A DNA stretch of 64,000 bases, taken from the NCBI GenBank assembly GCA_965262235.1, contig OZ253504.1, forward strand, positions 1,984,001-2,048,000. The letters are read 5' to 3'. The DNA comes from CATQGW01 sp965262235. Lineage in GTDB: Bacteria; Chloroflexota; Dehalococcoidia; Bin125. The notes beneath the pieces were generated by a model. That model had not been told where the DNA came from. It did no database searches and was given only the letters and a program-made list of their open reading frames with translations. Below, piece by piece: positions 46,013 through 54,244 of the stretch (its first letter is position 1; every line of letters begins with the position of its first letter). The position numbers and the translations under genes are program-made.

Positions 46013-46558
46013 ATGGCGGTTTGGGATTTCACGCTGATTGTTGAGGGTCGCGACATCGCCAGCGAAGAGGTGTTTGACGCTCTGTGGGAAGCGGGCTGCG
46101 ACGATGCGCTGATCGGCCAAACCAATGGTGTCCAATATCTCGACTTCGACCGTGACGCCGAGACCATTGAGGAGGCTGTCGCATCGGCTGTAGCCGATAC
46201 TGAACGCGTTCCCGGCCTGCAGGTGGTTCGATTTGTCGATTCAGACTTGGTCGGTATGTCCGAGATCGCAGAGCGTTGCGGCCGCACGCGAGAAAGCGTG
46301 CGCTTGCTGGTCACTGGCGCTCGTGGTCCCGGGCAGTTCCCGCCGCCGGTGAACGATCCCCGGCGCCCGCACCGACTCTGGCGATGGTCCGAAGTTGAAC
46401 GTTGGCTGACGAGCCGTCCGGAACACGGGGACATCCAGCGCGGCAGACGATCCGCCCACATCCGCAACGCGCTGTCCGCATCCATCGAACTGCGCGCATG
46501 CAACCGCCGCCTCAATGACCAACAGCGGGAACGAGTGCATCAGCTCACGCATGCCTGA
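46013..46558 (+). CDS. Partner protein with helix-turn-helix, antitoxin-like
   Basis: 181 aa from ATG 46013 (AGGGAG 9-14 nt upstream). Residues 1-75 form an alpha/beta domain (FTLIVEGRDIASEEVFDALWEAGCDDALIG; VQYLDFDRDAETIEEAVASAV); residues 80-135 include SEIAERCGRTRESVRLLVTGARGPGQFP and LWRWSEVERWL, a MerR/excisionase-like winged helix. Pairs with the preceding HicA-like gene, in the order toxin then antitoxin. Appears intact although its partner is broken. Confidence 0.65.
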   Translation: MAVWDFTLIVEGRDIASEEVFDALWEAGCDDALIGQTNGVQYLDFDRDAETIEEAVASAVADTERVPGLQVVRFVDSDLVGMSEIAERCGRTRESVRLLVTGARGPGQFPPPVNDPRRPHRLWRWSEVERWLTSRPEHGDIQRGRRSAHIRNALSASIELRACNRRLNDQQRERVHQLTHA

Positions 46559-46617
46559 GCAAGCATGGCCTGCGCGCACGACCAGGAACTCAAACCGCAA
46601 AGGGTCGCCGCCGTTCA

Positions 46618-47661
46618 TCATCCACCCACCGGCGCGCACGCCTGCATCACCGCTCGGACCGACTTGAGGCCCGGCTTCGCGGCGACCACTCGCACGATCG
46701 CGGTGTCGAGCCCGTCGCCGAGCGTCTCGAACGCGGCGCGCGCCCCGGCCGCAGCGCCGTAGTAGCCGACCCGCGTCAGCAGCTCCTCTGGCATCGCCGC
46801 CGCGACCTCCGGCCCCGACGCGCCGCGTTGGCGCATGCCGTCCAGTTCGGCGAGCTGCTCGGTGAATCCCATCCGCTCGAAGTGCGCGCGGTAGGCGAAG
46901 CGCCGCAAGCGGTCGCTCGGCACGCTGTCGCCCAGCGCGTAACCCATCAGCGACTGCGCGTAGGACTGTCGCGCGACGGCGACATCGTCGTCGACGCAGA
47001 TGCGGATGTACTCGACGAGCTGCACGTCGTCGGGCGACTTCCCGCCGGCCGCTGCTCCTTCGTTCAGCCGCTCGCGGCTCCAGCCGACCCGCTCCGGATC
47101 GCACCAGTTCAGGACCGCGCCGTCGCCGACTTCCGCGCCGAGCCGGATCATCTCCGGCCCCAGCGCGCCGACCAGCACCGGGGTCGGCGGCGGACGGAAC
47201 CCAAGCGTCGCGCCGTCGTACTGGATTGCTTCACCGGCGATCGTCACCGACTCACCCGCGAGCAGGCCGCGCACCGCAGCGACATACTCACGCATCGTCG
47301 TCAGCGTCGAGCGCCGTGGCAGCCCGAGCTGCCGACGCGTCGCCTCCCGGTAGATGCCGCCTGAGCCAATGCCCAGCGTGAACTTCCCGCCGCTCTGGGC
47401 GCTCAACGTCCCGGCGCTCATCGCGAACGCGATCGGCGACCGGTAGGCGATCGGGCAGACGCCGATTCCTGTGCCGATTCCACCCTCGACCACGTCGGCG
47501 CTGGCCCGCCAGCGCAGCGCGCATAGCTGGAAGCTGTCCAGGCCCGCGCCCTCCGGCGTCCAGAGGCTCGTGTAGCCCAGCTCCGCCGCCTCGCGCGCCA
47601 GCGTCTGCTGATCGTCGAACGTCATCCCCAGCGAGAAGTCGAGCCCAAGTCCGATGTTCAT
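46618..47661 (-). CDS. LLM-class (F420- or FMN-dependent) oxidoreductase
   Basis: 347 aa. MNIGLGLDFSLGMTFDDQQTLAREAAELGYTSLWTPEG is the luciferase barrel start; FTLGIGSGG and PPPTPVLVGALGPEMIRLGAEVGDGAVLNWC are features common in the F420-dependent branch (methylene-H4MPT reductase-like). Substrate unknown. Distinct from the LLM gene at 25432. It is convergent with the HTH gene and lies downstream of the regulator on the same strand. Confidence 0.82.
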   Translation of the reverse strand: MNIGLGLDFSLGMTFDDQQTLAREAAELGYTSLWTPEGAGLDSFQLCALRWRASADVVEGGIGTGIGVCPIAYRSPIAFAMSAGTLSAQSGGKFTLGIGSGGIYREATRRQLGLPRRSTLTTMREYVAAVRGLLAGESVTIAGEAIQYDGATLGFRPPPTPVLVGALGPEMIRLGAEVGDGAVLNWCDPERVGWSRERLNEGAAAGGKSPDDVQLVEYIRICVDDDVAVARQSYAQSLMGYALGDSVPSDRLRRFAYRAHFERMGFTEQLAELDGMRQRGASGPEVAAAMPEELLTRVGYYGAAAGARAAFETLGDGLDTAIVRVVAAKPGLKSVRAVMQACAPVGG

Positions 47662-47774
47662 CCGCGTCCTCCTGAGATCATGCGGTGTCCGCCGCCCTAA
47701 TCGCTACACGTCTGCGCGCCCGGACACAAGCGCGATCGTCCGGCGGGCCCGCCGGGCCTCGGACGTGCGGCGCC

Positions 47775-48089
47775 CTATACGCGCGGCTCCCAACTCAGGG
47801 CCCGCTGGAGGTTGGCGAGATACTCGGCGAACGCGGCGCGACCCGCGGGCGTCGCCGCGATCCACGTGCGCGGCTTCGCATTGAGCAGCTCCTTGGTCAT
47901 CACGAGGTAACCCGCGCGCTCCAGCTTGCGTAGATGGGTGGTCAGGTTGCCGCCGGTGAGGCTGAGCGTGGTCTGGATGAACCCGTAGGCCAGGCGGTCC
48001 GCCTCGGGCAGCGAGACCAGCATCGTCATGATTCGGAGCCGGGCGGACTGGTGGATGATCTCGTTGAGGACGATGTCCTCATCGGTCAC
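47775..48089 (-). CDS. Winged-helix transcriptional regulator
   Basis: 104 aa. EIIHQSARLRIMTMLVSLPEADRLAYGFIQTTLSLTGGNLTTHLRKLERAGYLVMTKE is the winged-helix fold of the PF13601-type (MarR/ArsR-like) regulators; PRTWIAATPAGRAAFAEYLANL is the dimer helix. Such genes often sit beside a small membrane protein, and here the ATG overlaps the stop of a truncated membrane-protein frame (TGATG). Confidence 0.8.
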   Translation of the reverse strand: MTDEDIVLNEIIHQSARLRIMTMLVSLPEADRLAYGFIQTTLSLTGGNLTTHLRKLERAGYLVMTKELLNAKPRTWIAATPAGRAAFAEYLANLQRALSWEPRV

Positions 48090-48310
48090 AGGATGCCGCT
48101 CTTGCGTATCCAGGCGGCGCCGATCCCGACCACGACCAGCATCGCAGCCGCCGAGACGGCCAGCGCGGCGTCGCCGGCGACGTAGCTGGGGACGTAGAAC
48201 GCCGCCGCGAGACCTGCGCCAACCCCCGCGATCACCGGGCGATGCATGATCCCGAACAGGACGTGCCCCAACGCCACGATGCCGATCGCGACGTGGGGGA
48301 TGACGGCTAC
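48086..48310 (-). pseudogene. Truncated small membrane protein
   Basis: About 75 codons remain, with hydrophobic segments IPHVAIGIVALGHVLFGI, VIAGVGAGLAAAFYVPSY and ALAVSAAAMLVVVGIGAAWI before the stop. Upstream in this frame the sequence is antisense to an esterase remnant and loses membrane character, so the 5' end has probably been replaced by recombination. Translationally coupled to the regulator. Confidence 0.5.
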
Positions 48311-48612
48311 GCGGTCCGCAGTCGCGACGTTGATCTGCTCTGTGGCCTCGTTCGCGACGAGTGGACGCTGCTCGCCGCGATGCGCGGCCTTCACGAGGTC
48401 GTTGACCCCGGCCTCGGCAGGCTCAATGAGTGCGTGATGGATGCGTGGATCGCCTTCGGCCGCCCCAACCCGGATGATCTTCCCGGCCGGCGGGAATATG
48501 GTGCGGACGAGCGGAACATCATGGTCTTCGGCCCCAACGTCCGGACCATCACCGAGGACCGCGAAGCCGAACGCGCCGCCTGGTCCACATCCAATCTCTC
48601 GCAGTCCGAAGG
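48309..48612 (+). pseudogene. Carboxylesterase remnant 1 (internally deleted)
   Basis: RSRDVDLLCGLVRDEWTLLAAMRGLHEVVD matches the DVDLLCGTIEDEWTLLAALGGVNELDE region of the intact esterase downstream, and then, after a deletion of about 130 residues, ECVMDAWIAFGRPNPDDLPGRREYGADERNIMVFGPNVRTITEDREAE matches its extreme C-terminus. No nucleophile region. It ends at the start of the intact gene. Confidence 0.75.
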
Positions 48613-48623
48613 GACACCCGCAC

Positions 48624-50162
48624 ATGCCACCGATCGCCAACACCCGCTACGGACAATTGCAGGGCGTGGAAGAGGACGGACTCTCCGTCTTCCGCGGCGT
48701 CCCGTTTGCCGCGCCGCCCGTCGGCGAGCTGCGTTTCCGCGCCCCGCGACCCCCGGAGGCCTGGGACGGCGTGCGCGACGCCACTGAGTTCGCTTCGATC
48801 TCGATGCAGACGTTCACGCCGGGCATCGAGCTGTTGGGCGCCTGGGAGGCTCCGGTTGACGAGGACTGCCTGACGCTCAACGTCTGGACGCCTGGTCTCG
48901 ACGACGCAGCGCGCCCCGTCATGGTCTGGATTCACGGAGGCGGCTTCTCCGGCGGCTCCGGTTCCACGCCCATCTACGACGGCCGCCATCTCGCGCAGCG
49001 CGGCGATGTCGTCGTGGTCACGATCAACTACCGCCTCGGGGCGCTGGGCTACTTCTACAACCCCGCGCTTACCGACGGCGACGATCCTCAGAGCGGAAAC
49101 TACGGGATGCGCGACCAGGTCGCGGCGCTGCAGTGGGTCCGCGACCACATCGCCGGCTTCGGCGGCGATCCGAACAACGTCACGATCTTCGGCGAGTCGG
49201 CGGGTGGCATGAGCGTCGGCGTGCTGCTCGGTTCGCCCGAGGCCGAAGGTCTGTTCCAGCGGGCAATCCCGCAGTCGGGCGCGGGACATCACTCGCTGCC
49301 CGTCGACATGGCGACCGAGGTGGGGCGTCGCTTCTGCGCTGTGCTGGAGGTCAACCCCGACGATGCCGCAACGCTGCGCAGCATTCCCGCTCAAGATGTG
49401 CTCGACGCGCAGAACGCGCTGATGGCCGACCCGGAGACGAATGCGCTGACCGGTCGGTTCCTGATGGCCTTCTCGCCCGTCGTTGAGGGCGGGTTCCTCG
49501 AGACGCTGCCGATTGAAGCGGTGCGCAACGGCCGCAGCAAGGATGTCGATCTGCTCTGCGGCACGATCGAGGATGAGTGGACGCTGCTCGCCGCGCTGGG
49601 CGGCGTCAACGAGCTGGACGAGACCGGCGCCCGGGGCGCGCTGGCCGTGACCGCCGGCGACGCCGACACCGCGAACCGGCTCTACGATCACTACCGCGAC
49701 GCCCGCGCCGCGCGCGGCGTCGGCTCGGATCCGCTGACGGTCTTCGATTCGGTGATGACCGACTACGTCTTCCGAATCCCCTCGGACCGCATGCTCGACG
49801 CGCACAGCGCGCTCGACGGAACGGGCAAGACCTATGCGTACCTGTTCAACCAGCAGTCGCCGGCGATGGACGGGCGTTTGCGCGCCCCGCACGCGATCGA
49901 TATCCCGTTTGTCTGGGGCACGTGCGACGCGATGCGCCCGTTCGTCGGCGACGACCCGCAGACCGATCAGCTCAGCGGCTTCGCGATGGACGCGTGGATC
50001 GGTTTCGCCCGCGACGGCAACCCGAGCACGAACGCGCTGCCCGGCTGGCCCGAGTACCGCGCGACCCAGCGCTACACGATGGTCTTCGGCCCCGACGTGA
50101 AAACAGTCCGCATAGACCGCGAGGTCGAGCGCTCGATCTGGTCGTCCGACCTGCTGGAGTAG
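48624..50162 (+). CDS. Type-B carboxylesterase, copy A
   Basis: 512 aa from ATG 48624. FRGVPFAAPPVGELRFRAPRPPEAWDGVRDAT, EDCLTLNVWTPG, the oxyanion loop VMVWIHGGGFSGGSGS and nucleophile Ser192 in FGESAGG are all canonical; the C-terminal ...GFAMDAWIGFARDGNPSTNALPGWPEY block closes the fold. No signal peptide, so probably cytosolic. Hydrolyses carboxylic esters; substrate unknown. Followed after 9 nt by a second copy. Confidence 0.92.
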   Translation: MPPIANTRYGQLQGVEEDGLSVFRGVPFAAPPVGELRFRAPRPPEAWDGVRDATEFASISMQTFTPGIELLGAWEAPVDEDCLTLNVWTPGLDDAARPVMVWIHGGGFSGGSGSTPIYDGRHLAQRGDVVVVTINYRLGALGYFYNPALTDGDDPQSGNYGMRDQVAALQWVRDHIAGFGGDPNNVTIFGESAGGMSVGVLLGSPEAEGLFQRAIPQSGAGHHSLPVDMATEVGRRFCAVLEVNPDDAATLRSIPAQDVLDAQNALMADPETNALTGRFLMAFSPVVEGGFLETLPIEAVRNGRSKDVDLLCGTIEDEWTLLAALGGVNELDETGARGALAVTAGDADTANRLYDHYRDARAARGVGSDPLTVFDSVMTDYVFRIPSDRMLDAHSALDGTGKTYAYLFNQQSPAMDGRLRAPHAIDIPFVWGTCDAMRPFVGDDPQTDQLSGFAMDAWIGFARDGNPSTNALPGWPEYRATQRYTMVFGPDVKTVRIDREVERSIWSSDLLE

Positions 50163-50171
50163 GAATTCGAC

Positions 50172-51707
50172 ATGGCGTGGAACGCGACTACCGCTCTGAC
50201 GCAGCAAGGGGCCTTGCGAGGGCAGAACGAGGACGGTTTGCACGTCTTTCGCGGCGTGCCGTTCGCCAGGCCTCCGGTCGGCGAGCTGCGCTTCCGTCGG
50301 CCGCAACCGCCAGAGTCATGGGACGGCGTCCGCGATGCCCTGGAGTTCGGCGCGATCTCAATCCAGCCGCCGCGGCCGGCGGCCGGGCCGTTCGCCGGGA
50401 TCATGGGCCATAGCCAGGAGCGGATGTCGGAAGACTGCCTCTACCTCAACATCTGGACGCCCGGCCTCGACGACGCCCGGCGGCCGGTGATGGTCTGGAT
50501 TCACGGCGGCGGGCTGTTCAGCGGATCAGGATCGTCACCGGCGTATGACGGTGCGCCGCTCGCATCCCGCGGCGACGCGGTGATCGTCACGATCAACTAC
50601 CGCTTGGGCGCGCTCGGCTACCTGCCCGACCCCGTGCTCGGCAGCGCCGAGGAGGTGGAGGGGAACTATGGCTTCCACGATATGGTCGCGGCGCTGGAGT
50701 GGGTGAGGGACGAAATTACCGCCTTCGGCGGCGACCCCGGCAACGTCACGATCTTCGGCGAGTCCGCCGGCGGCATCGCGGTAGCAATGCTGCTCGGATC
50801 GCCGCTTGGGGAGGGTCTCTTTCAGCGCGCGATCATGCAGAGCGGCGCAGCCGACCGCATCCACACGCGCGGATCCGTCGGCGAGATGTTGCCCTACTTC
50901 TACAGCGAGCTGGGGCTCGAGCGGGCGTCGGCCGACGAGTTGCGGTCGCTGCCGGTTGAGGACGTGCTGCGCGCGCAGAGCGCGCTAATGGCAGCTGATC
51001 CAGCGGTGAATCCCGCCGGGGGGTTGCACGGCATCTTCAACGCCGTGATCGAGGACGACTTCCTCGACGCCGTCCCGCTCGAGGCTGTCGGGCAGGGCCG
51101 CGGCAGCGGCGTCGACCTGCTCTCGGGCACGATGCGCGATGAGTGCACGCTGCTCTCGGCGATGAATGGACTGACCGAGCTGAACGAGGAGCGGGCGTTG
51201 CAGTTGTTGGCGCCGTTGGTCGGTGGCAGTGAGCGCGCCGGTGAGTGCTACGAGCGGTACCGGATGCTACGCGTCCAACGGGGCGAGGCAACCGATTCGC
51301 TCGCGATCTACAACGCGGTCATGACCGACCGTCAGTACCGTGGTTCGACCCGCCGTCTGCTCGACGCGCGGGAGGGAGCAGCAGCCGGCACCTACGCGTA
51401 CCTGGTCGAGCAACGTTCACCAATGTTCGAGGGTCGGCTGGGCGCGCCGCACGCGCTCGACGTGCCGCTCGTGTGGGGAACGACCGAGTTGATGCGCGAC
51501 TTCGTCGGCGACGATCCGCAGGTGGACCAGTTGAGCGGCTTCATGATGGACGCCTGGGTCAGCTTCGCCAGGACCGGCAACCCGAGCACAAACGCCCTGC
51601 CCGGCTGGCCCCAATACCGCGCCGACCGGCCCTACACGATGGTGTTCGGCCCAGATGTCCGCACGGTCACCGCGGAGCGTGAGGAAGAGCTGGCGCTCTG
51701 GAAGTAG
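50172..51707 (+). CDS. Type-B carboxylesterase, copy B
   Basis: 511 aa. Same landmarks as copy A: FRGVPFARPPVGELRFRRPQPPESWDGVRDAL, EDCLYLNIWTPG, VMVWIHGGGLFSGSGSS, Ser198 in FGESAGG, and GFMMDAWVSFARTGNPSTNALPGWPQY. It has an extra loop at about residues 65-85 (PPRPAAGPFAGIMGHSQ). About 9 nt after copy A, so cotranscribed. Its stop is 12 bp from the duplicated leuC end on the other strand. Confidence 0.92.
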   Translation: MAWNATTALTQQGALRGQNEDGLHVFRGVPFARPPVGELRFRRPQPPESWDGVRDALEFGAISIQPPRPAAGPFAGIMGHSQERMSEDCLYLNIWTPGLDDARRPVMVWIHGGGLFSGSGSSPAYDGAPLASRGDAVIVTINYRLGALGYLPDPVLGSAEEVEGNYGFHDMVAALEWVRDEITAFGGDPGNVTIFGESAGGIAVAMLLGSPLGEGLFQRAIMQSGAADRIHTRGSVGEMLPYFYSELGLERASADELRSLPVEDVLRAQSALMAADPAVNPAGGLHGIFNAVIEDDFLDAVPLEAVGQGRGSGVDLLSGTMRDECTLLSAMNGLTELNEERALQLLAPLVGGSERAGECYERYRMLRVQRGEATDSLAIYNAVMTDRQYRGSTRRLLDAREGAAAGTYAYLVEQRSPMFEGRLGAPHALDVPLVWGTTELMRDFVGDDPQVDQLSGFMMDAWVSFARTGNPSTNALPGWPQYRADRPYTMVFGPDVRTVTAEREEELALWK

Positions 51708-51719
51708 CGCCGCGTCGGG

Positions 51720-51949
51720 CTACAGGCTCCGCACATCCACGAAGTGGCCGGCGATTGCGGCGGCGGCGGCGGCCATCGCGGGGCTGACCAGGTGGGTGCG
51801 ACCGCCGGGGCCCTGGCGGCCCTCGAAGTTGCGGTTGCTCGTCGAGGCGCAGCGCTCGCCGGGCGAGAAAATGTCGGGGTTCATGCCCAGGCACATCGAG
51901 CAACCGGCGTCGCGCCAGTCGAAGCCCGCGTCGCGGAAGCGGTTGGCGA
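51720..51949 (-). pseudogene. Duplicated 3' end of leuC
   Basis: 230 bp closely matching 54245-54471, the 3' end of the intact leuC, with about a dozen differences and one 3-bp indel by eye. It encodes the tail including CSMCLGMNPD and NRNFEGRQGPGGRTHLVSPAMAA. No start or N-terminal part. It joins esterase remnant 2 at a GGCGAC microhomology (51945-51950). Confidence 0.88.
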
Positions 51950-52185
51950 CGACGCGCAGACCGATCAGCTCAGCGGCTTCGCGACGGACGCGTGGCTCGC
52001 GTTCGCGCGCCCGGGCAACCCCTTCACGAACGCGCTGCCCGGCTGGCCGGAGTACCGCTCGACCCAGCGCTACACCAAGTCTTTGGTCCCGACGTGCAGA
52101 CGGTCCGCGAAGACCGCGAGGTCGAGCGCGCGATCTGGTCGTCCGATTTGCTGGAGTCGGAACCGAGATGCCGCCAACTCCCGAG
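51945..52185 (+). pseudogene. Carboxylesterase remnant 2 (frameshifted C-terminus)
   Basis: VGDDAQTDQLSGFATDAWLAFARPGNPFTNALPGWPEYRSTQRYT matches the C-terminal 80 residues of copy A; near 52080 the frame shifts and continues as FGPDVQTVREDREVERAIWSSDLLE in another phase. No upstream coding part is left; it starts inside the leuC fragment. Confidence 0.85.
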
Positions 52186-52284
52186 ACTCAGCGCGGCGAA
52201 CGGCAGGGCCCGGCGCAGGATGGCCGTGGCGGCTCCCCAAGGGAGTCCTTCGCCGCGCGCGGTTGGGGTGCTGGGCGCGAAGCG

Positions 52285-52558
52285 GGAGATCGAGATCCCG
52301 CTCGTGCTCTGCGGCCCCCACTGAACGCGCGACTCCGTCGGCGACGAGTCACAGGTCGATCAGCTCAGTGGTTTCGCGATGGACGGCTGGCTCAACTTCG
52401 CGCGCAACGGCAACCCCAGCACGCGCGCACTGCCGGGCTGGCCCCAGTACCGCGCTGACCGCTCCTACACGATCGTGCCGGGCCTCGATGTCAAAACCAT
52501 CACCGCCGACCGCGAAACCGAGCTAACCGCTTGGCGCGCCGGTCTGCTGACAGGCTGA
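52285..52558 (+). pseudogene. Carboxylesterase remnant 3 (C-terminus only)
   Basis: EIEIPLVLCGPH (52285-52321), a stop and frame change, then VGDESQVDQLSGFAMDGWLNFARNGNPSTRALPGWPQYRADRSYTIV and a natural stop at 52558. Closest in wording to copy B (PQYRADR). Together with remnants 1 and 2 it shows the region once held more esterase genes. Confidence 0.82.
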
Positions 52559-52583
52559 GCTGCCACCTGAGCTGACGCCGACG

Positions 52584-53687
52584 CTATTCGTCCAGTTCAA
52601 TGTCCACGAATCGGGGCGATGCGGAATCAGATCGCGTGACCGTTACGATCACAGGACGGTTCATCATCGGGCCGATCAGGTCGTCAACGCTTTCACGCAC
52701 GCCGTATACCTTCGTCCCCGTGCCATCCACCACTACGTCGAGCCAATCGTTGTCGAGTTGCACTCCGCGCAGGATGCCCGTGATTTCCTGGGTGTCGTCG
52801 GAGTTTTCAGGCATCGCATAAGCCCTGAGCGTATCGGTTAGAAACGCTCGTGTGTCGGGATTCAGTGTGACGCGATGATCCAATGATTCGGAATCGATTT
52901 CGACGCTCGTGTGCCGCCGTCCCGTCGGGGAGAGGTCGCGCGCCAGCTCGAGAAAGGTCTTGCGGTACGATGGGTCGTCGACCAACTGAGGGAGTTTAGT
53001 GTGCGGCGAGAACACGCCCGCCGCTAACACCGAAGCGGACAGGTCGATGACATCATCGGGGCGGGGTTGGATGTTGGCGAACATCGAGGGCTCAGCCGGC
53101 TCGTGGAGTGCTACATCGAACCGATAGCTACGGGGCTCCGCTTGAATCAACCAGGGTCGATATGCGTCAGTGATTGCCTTACTCGCTCTTCCGCGCCTGC
53201 GATGCGGGAGAGCATGGGTGCGCTCGGCCGCTCGATGAAGCAGCGTCTCCGTTCGTTGCGTGATTCCCTGGATCACGTCGAGGGGAGCCGCTCCGTTCAG
53301 GACTTCACCCCCCTTGACTGAGAATTCGAGTCGATGCGACGCGGGGCCGCCACGCTCGACGCGATCCGCGGCTTCCCAGATGGCTTCGACAACCTCGCGC
53401 AACTGGATCGCTGCAAACTCCGGGAGCGCCTCGTCGGCGAGATGTCGGTGGGCGAGTGCCGCGGCCTCCGCGCGGGCGCCGGCTTTGTAGTGCAGAGCCG
53501 CGGCGCTGACCACGGTGATCCCGTAGGTCCGAATCTTGGAGGGATCGAGGTCGCGCAGAGCGAGTTCTTCCGCGGCCGCGGCAAGCTGATACGAACGTTG
53601 CGCGCTGGCCTGGTCACCCTGCCAAGCGGATACCTGAGCACGGCTCGCGTGCTGTTCGCTCTCTCGGTGGTGTTCGATCCACGTCAC
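52584..53687 (-). CDS. Uncharacterised protein, second gene of a two-gene unit
   Basis: 367 aa, not recognised. Residues 1-115 are helical and TPR-like (SRAQVSAWQGDQASAQRSYQLAAAAEELAL; AAALHYKAGARAEAAALAHRHLADEALPEFA). The middle is basic (HALPHRRRGRASKA); the C-terminal 200 residues are beta-rich with ITGILRGVQLDNDWLDVVVDG and VIVTVTRSDSASPRFVDIELDE. Its ATG overlaps the stop of the upstream gene by 4 nt. No membrane segment or signal. It lies in a recombined zone and could be accessory; a defence or stress role would be a guess. Confidence 0.7.
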   Translation of the reverse strand: MTWIEHHRESEQHASRAQVSAWQGDQASAQRSYQLAAAAEELALRDLDPSKIRTYGITVVSAAALHYKAGARAEAAALAHRHLADEALPEFAAIQLREVVEAIWEAADRVERGGPASHRLEFSVKGGEVLNGAAPLDVIQGITQRTETLLHRAAERTHALPHRRRGRASKAITDAYRPWLIQAEPRSYRFDVALHEPAEPSMFANIQPRPDDVIDLSASVLAAGVFSPHTKLPQLVDDPSYRKTFLELARDLSPTGRRHTSVEIDSESLDHRVTLNPDTRAFLTDTLRAYAMPENSDDTQEITGILRGVQLDNDWLDVVVDGTGTKVYGVRESVDDLIGPMMNRPVIVTVTRSDSASPRFVDIELDE

Positions 53688-54235
53688 GATGCTGGAATCC
53701 TGCCCACACGGATCAATCGTTCGCGGAAGCCGACGACGCAGGCAATTCCCGCGCTGCCGCTCTTGCCGCGCTCCAGCTGTCGGAGCTTCGCGGCCAGCCG
53801 CGAACCGATCACTTGTGGGCCACCGATGTCGACACCGGACACTTCGAGTCTGATCCGGCCTTCCAGATGCTCCGTCGTCGCGTCCGGCTCAGCCAGCCAG
53901 TAGTCGGCGCCTGTGAGCGTCTCGGCGCGCCGCACTCCGACCAAGCCGGTGATCACTTCAACGCCTGCTAGCGCCATTGCGTATGCCCCGTCTCGCGTGG
54001 CATCGAGTTCGTTCGCCCAAGCCGCTCGCACTTGGTCACTGGTGACGTCCCACGTGACCGACGCGGCAGTTCTCTGGCCATTATCGGCGATCGAAACGTT
54101 CGTCGGCGGAGAGTGGTGGCGATCGAGGCACACGCACGCCGCCTGTGTCAGCCCGGCGGCGATCTCGGGCGTCAGTCCGTCGTGGCGTTGGTGTATCTGA
54201 TGAGTGGGAAGTTCAGGCAGATCATCCGCGACCAC
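53684..54235 (-). CDS. Uncharacterised protein, first gene of a two-gene unit
   Basis: 183 aa from GTG 54235, only 9 nt after the leuC stop on the same strand. Not recognised. It starts with an acidic segment, then ITQAACVCLDRHH-like text (LTQAACVCLDRHHSPPTNVSIADNG), a middle AWANELDATRDGAYAMALAGVEVITGLVGVRRAET and a C-terminal helix-rich basic part (VIGSRLAAKLRQLERGKSG, RERLIRVG). No nuclease, helicase or membrane motif is evident. It is probably expressed by readthrough from leuAC. Confidence 0.68.
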   Translation of the reverse strand: MVADDLPELPTHQIHQRHDGLTPEIAAGLTQAACVCLDRHHSPPTNVSIADNGQRTAASVTWDVTSDQVRAAWANELDATRDGAYAMALAGVEVITGLVGVRRAETLTGADYWLAEPDATTEHLEGRIRLEVSGVDIGGPQVIGSRLAAKLRQLERGKSGSAGIACVVGFRERLIRVGRIPAS

Positions 54236-54244
54236 TTCCGTGAC

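Noticed and set aside
48242..48787. Separate 181-aa gene upstream of esterase A
   Set aside because: Its middle is a deleted esterase tail and its end overlaps the real esterase in another phase.
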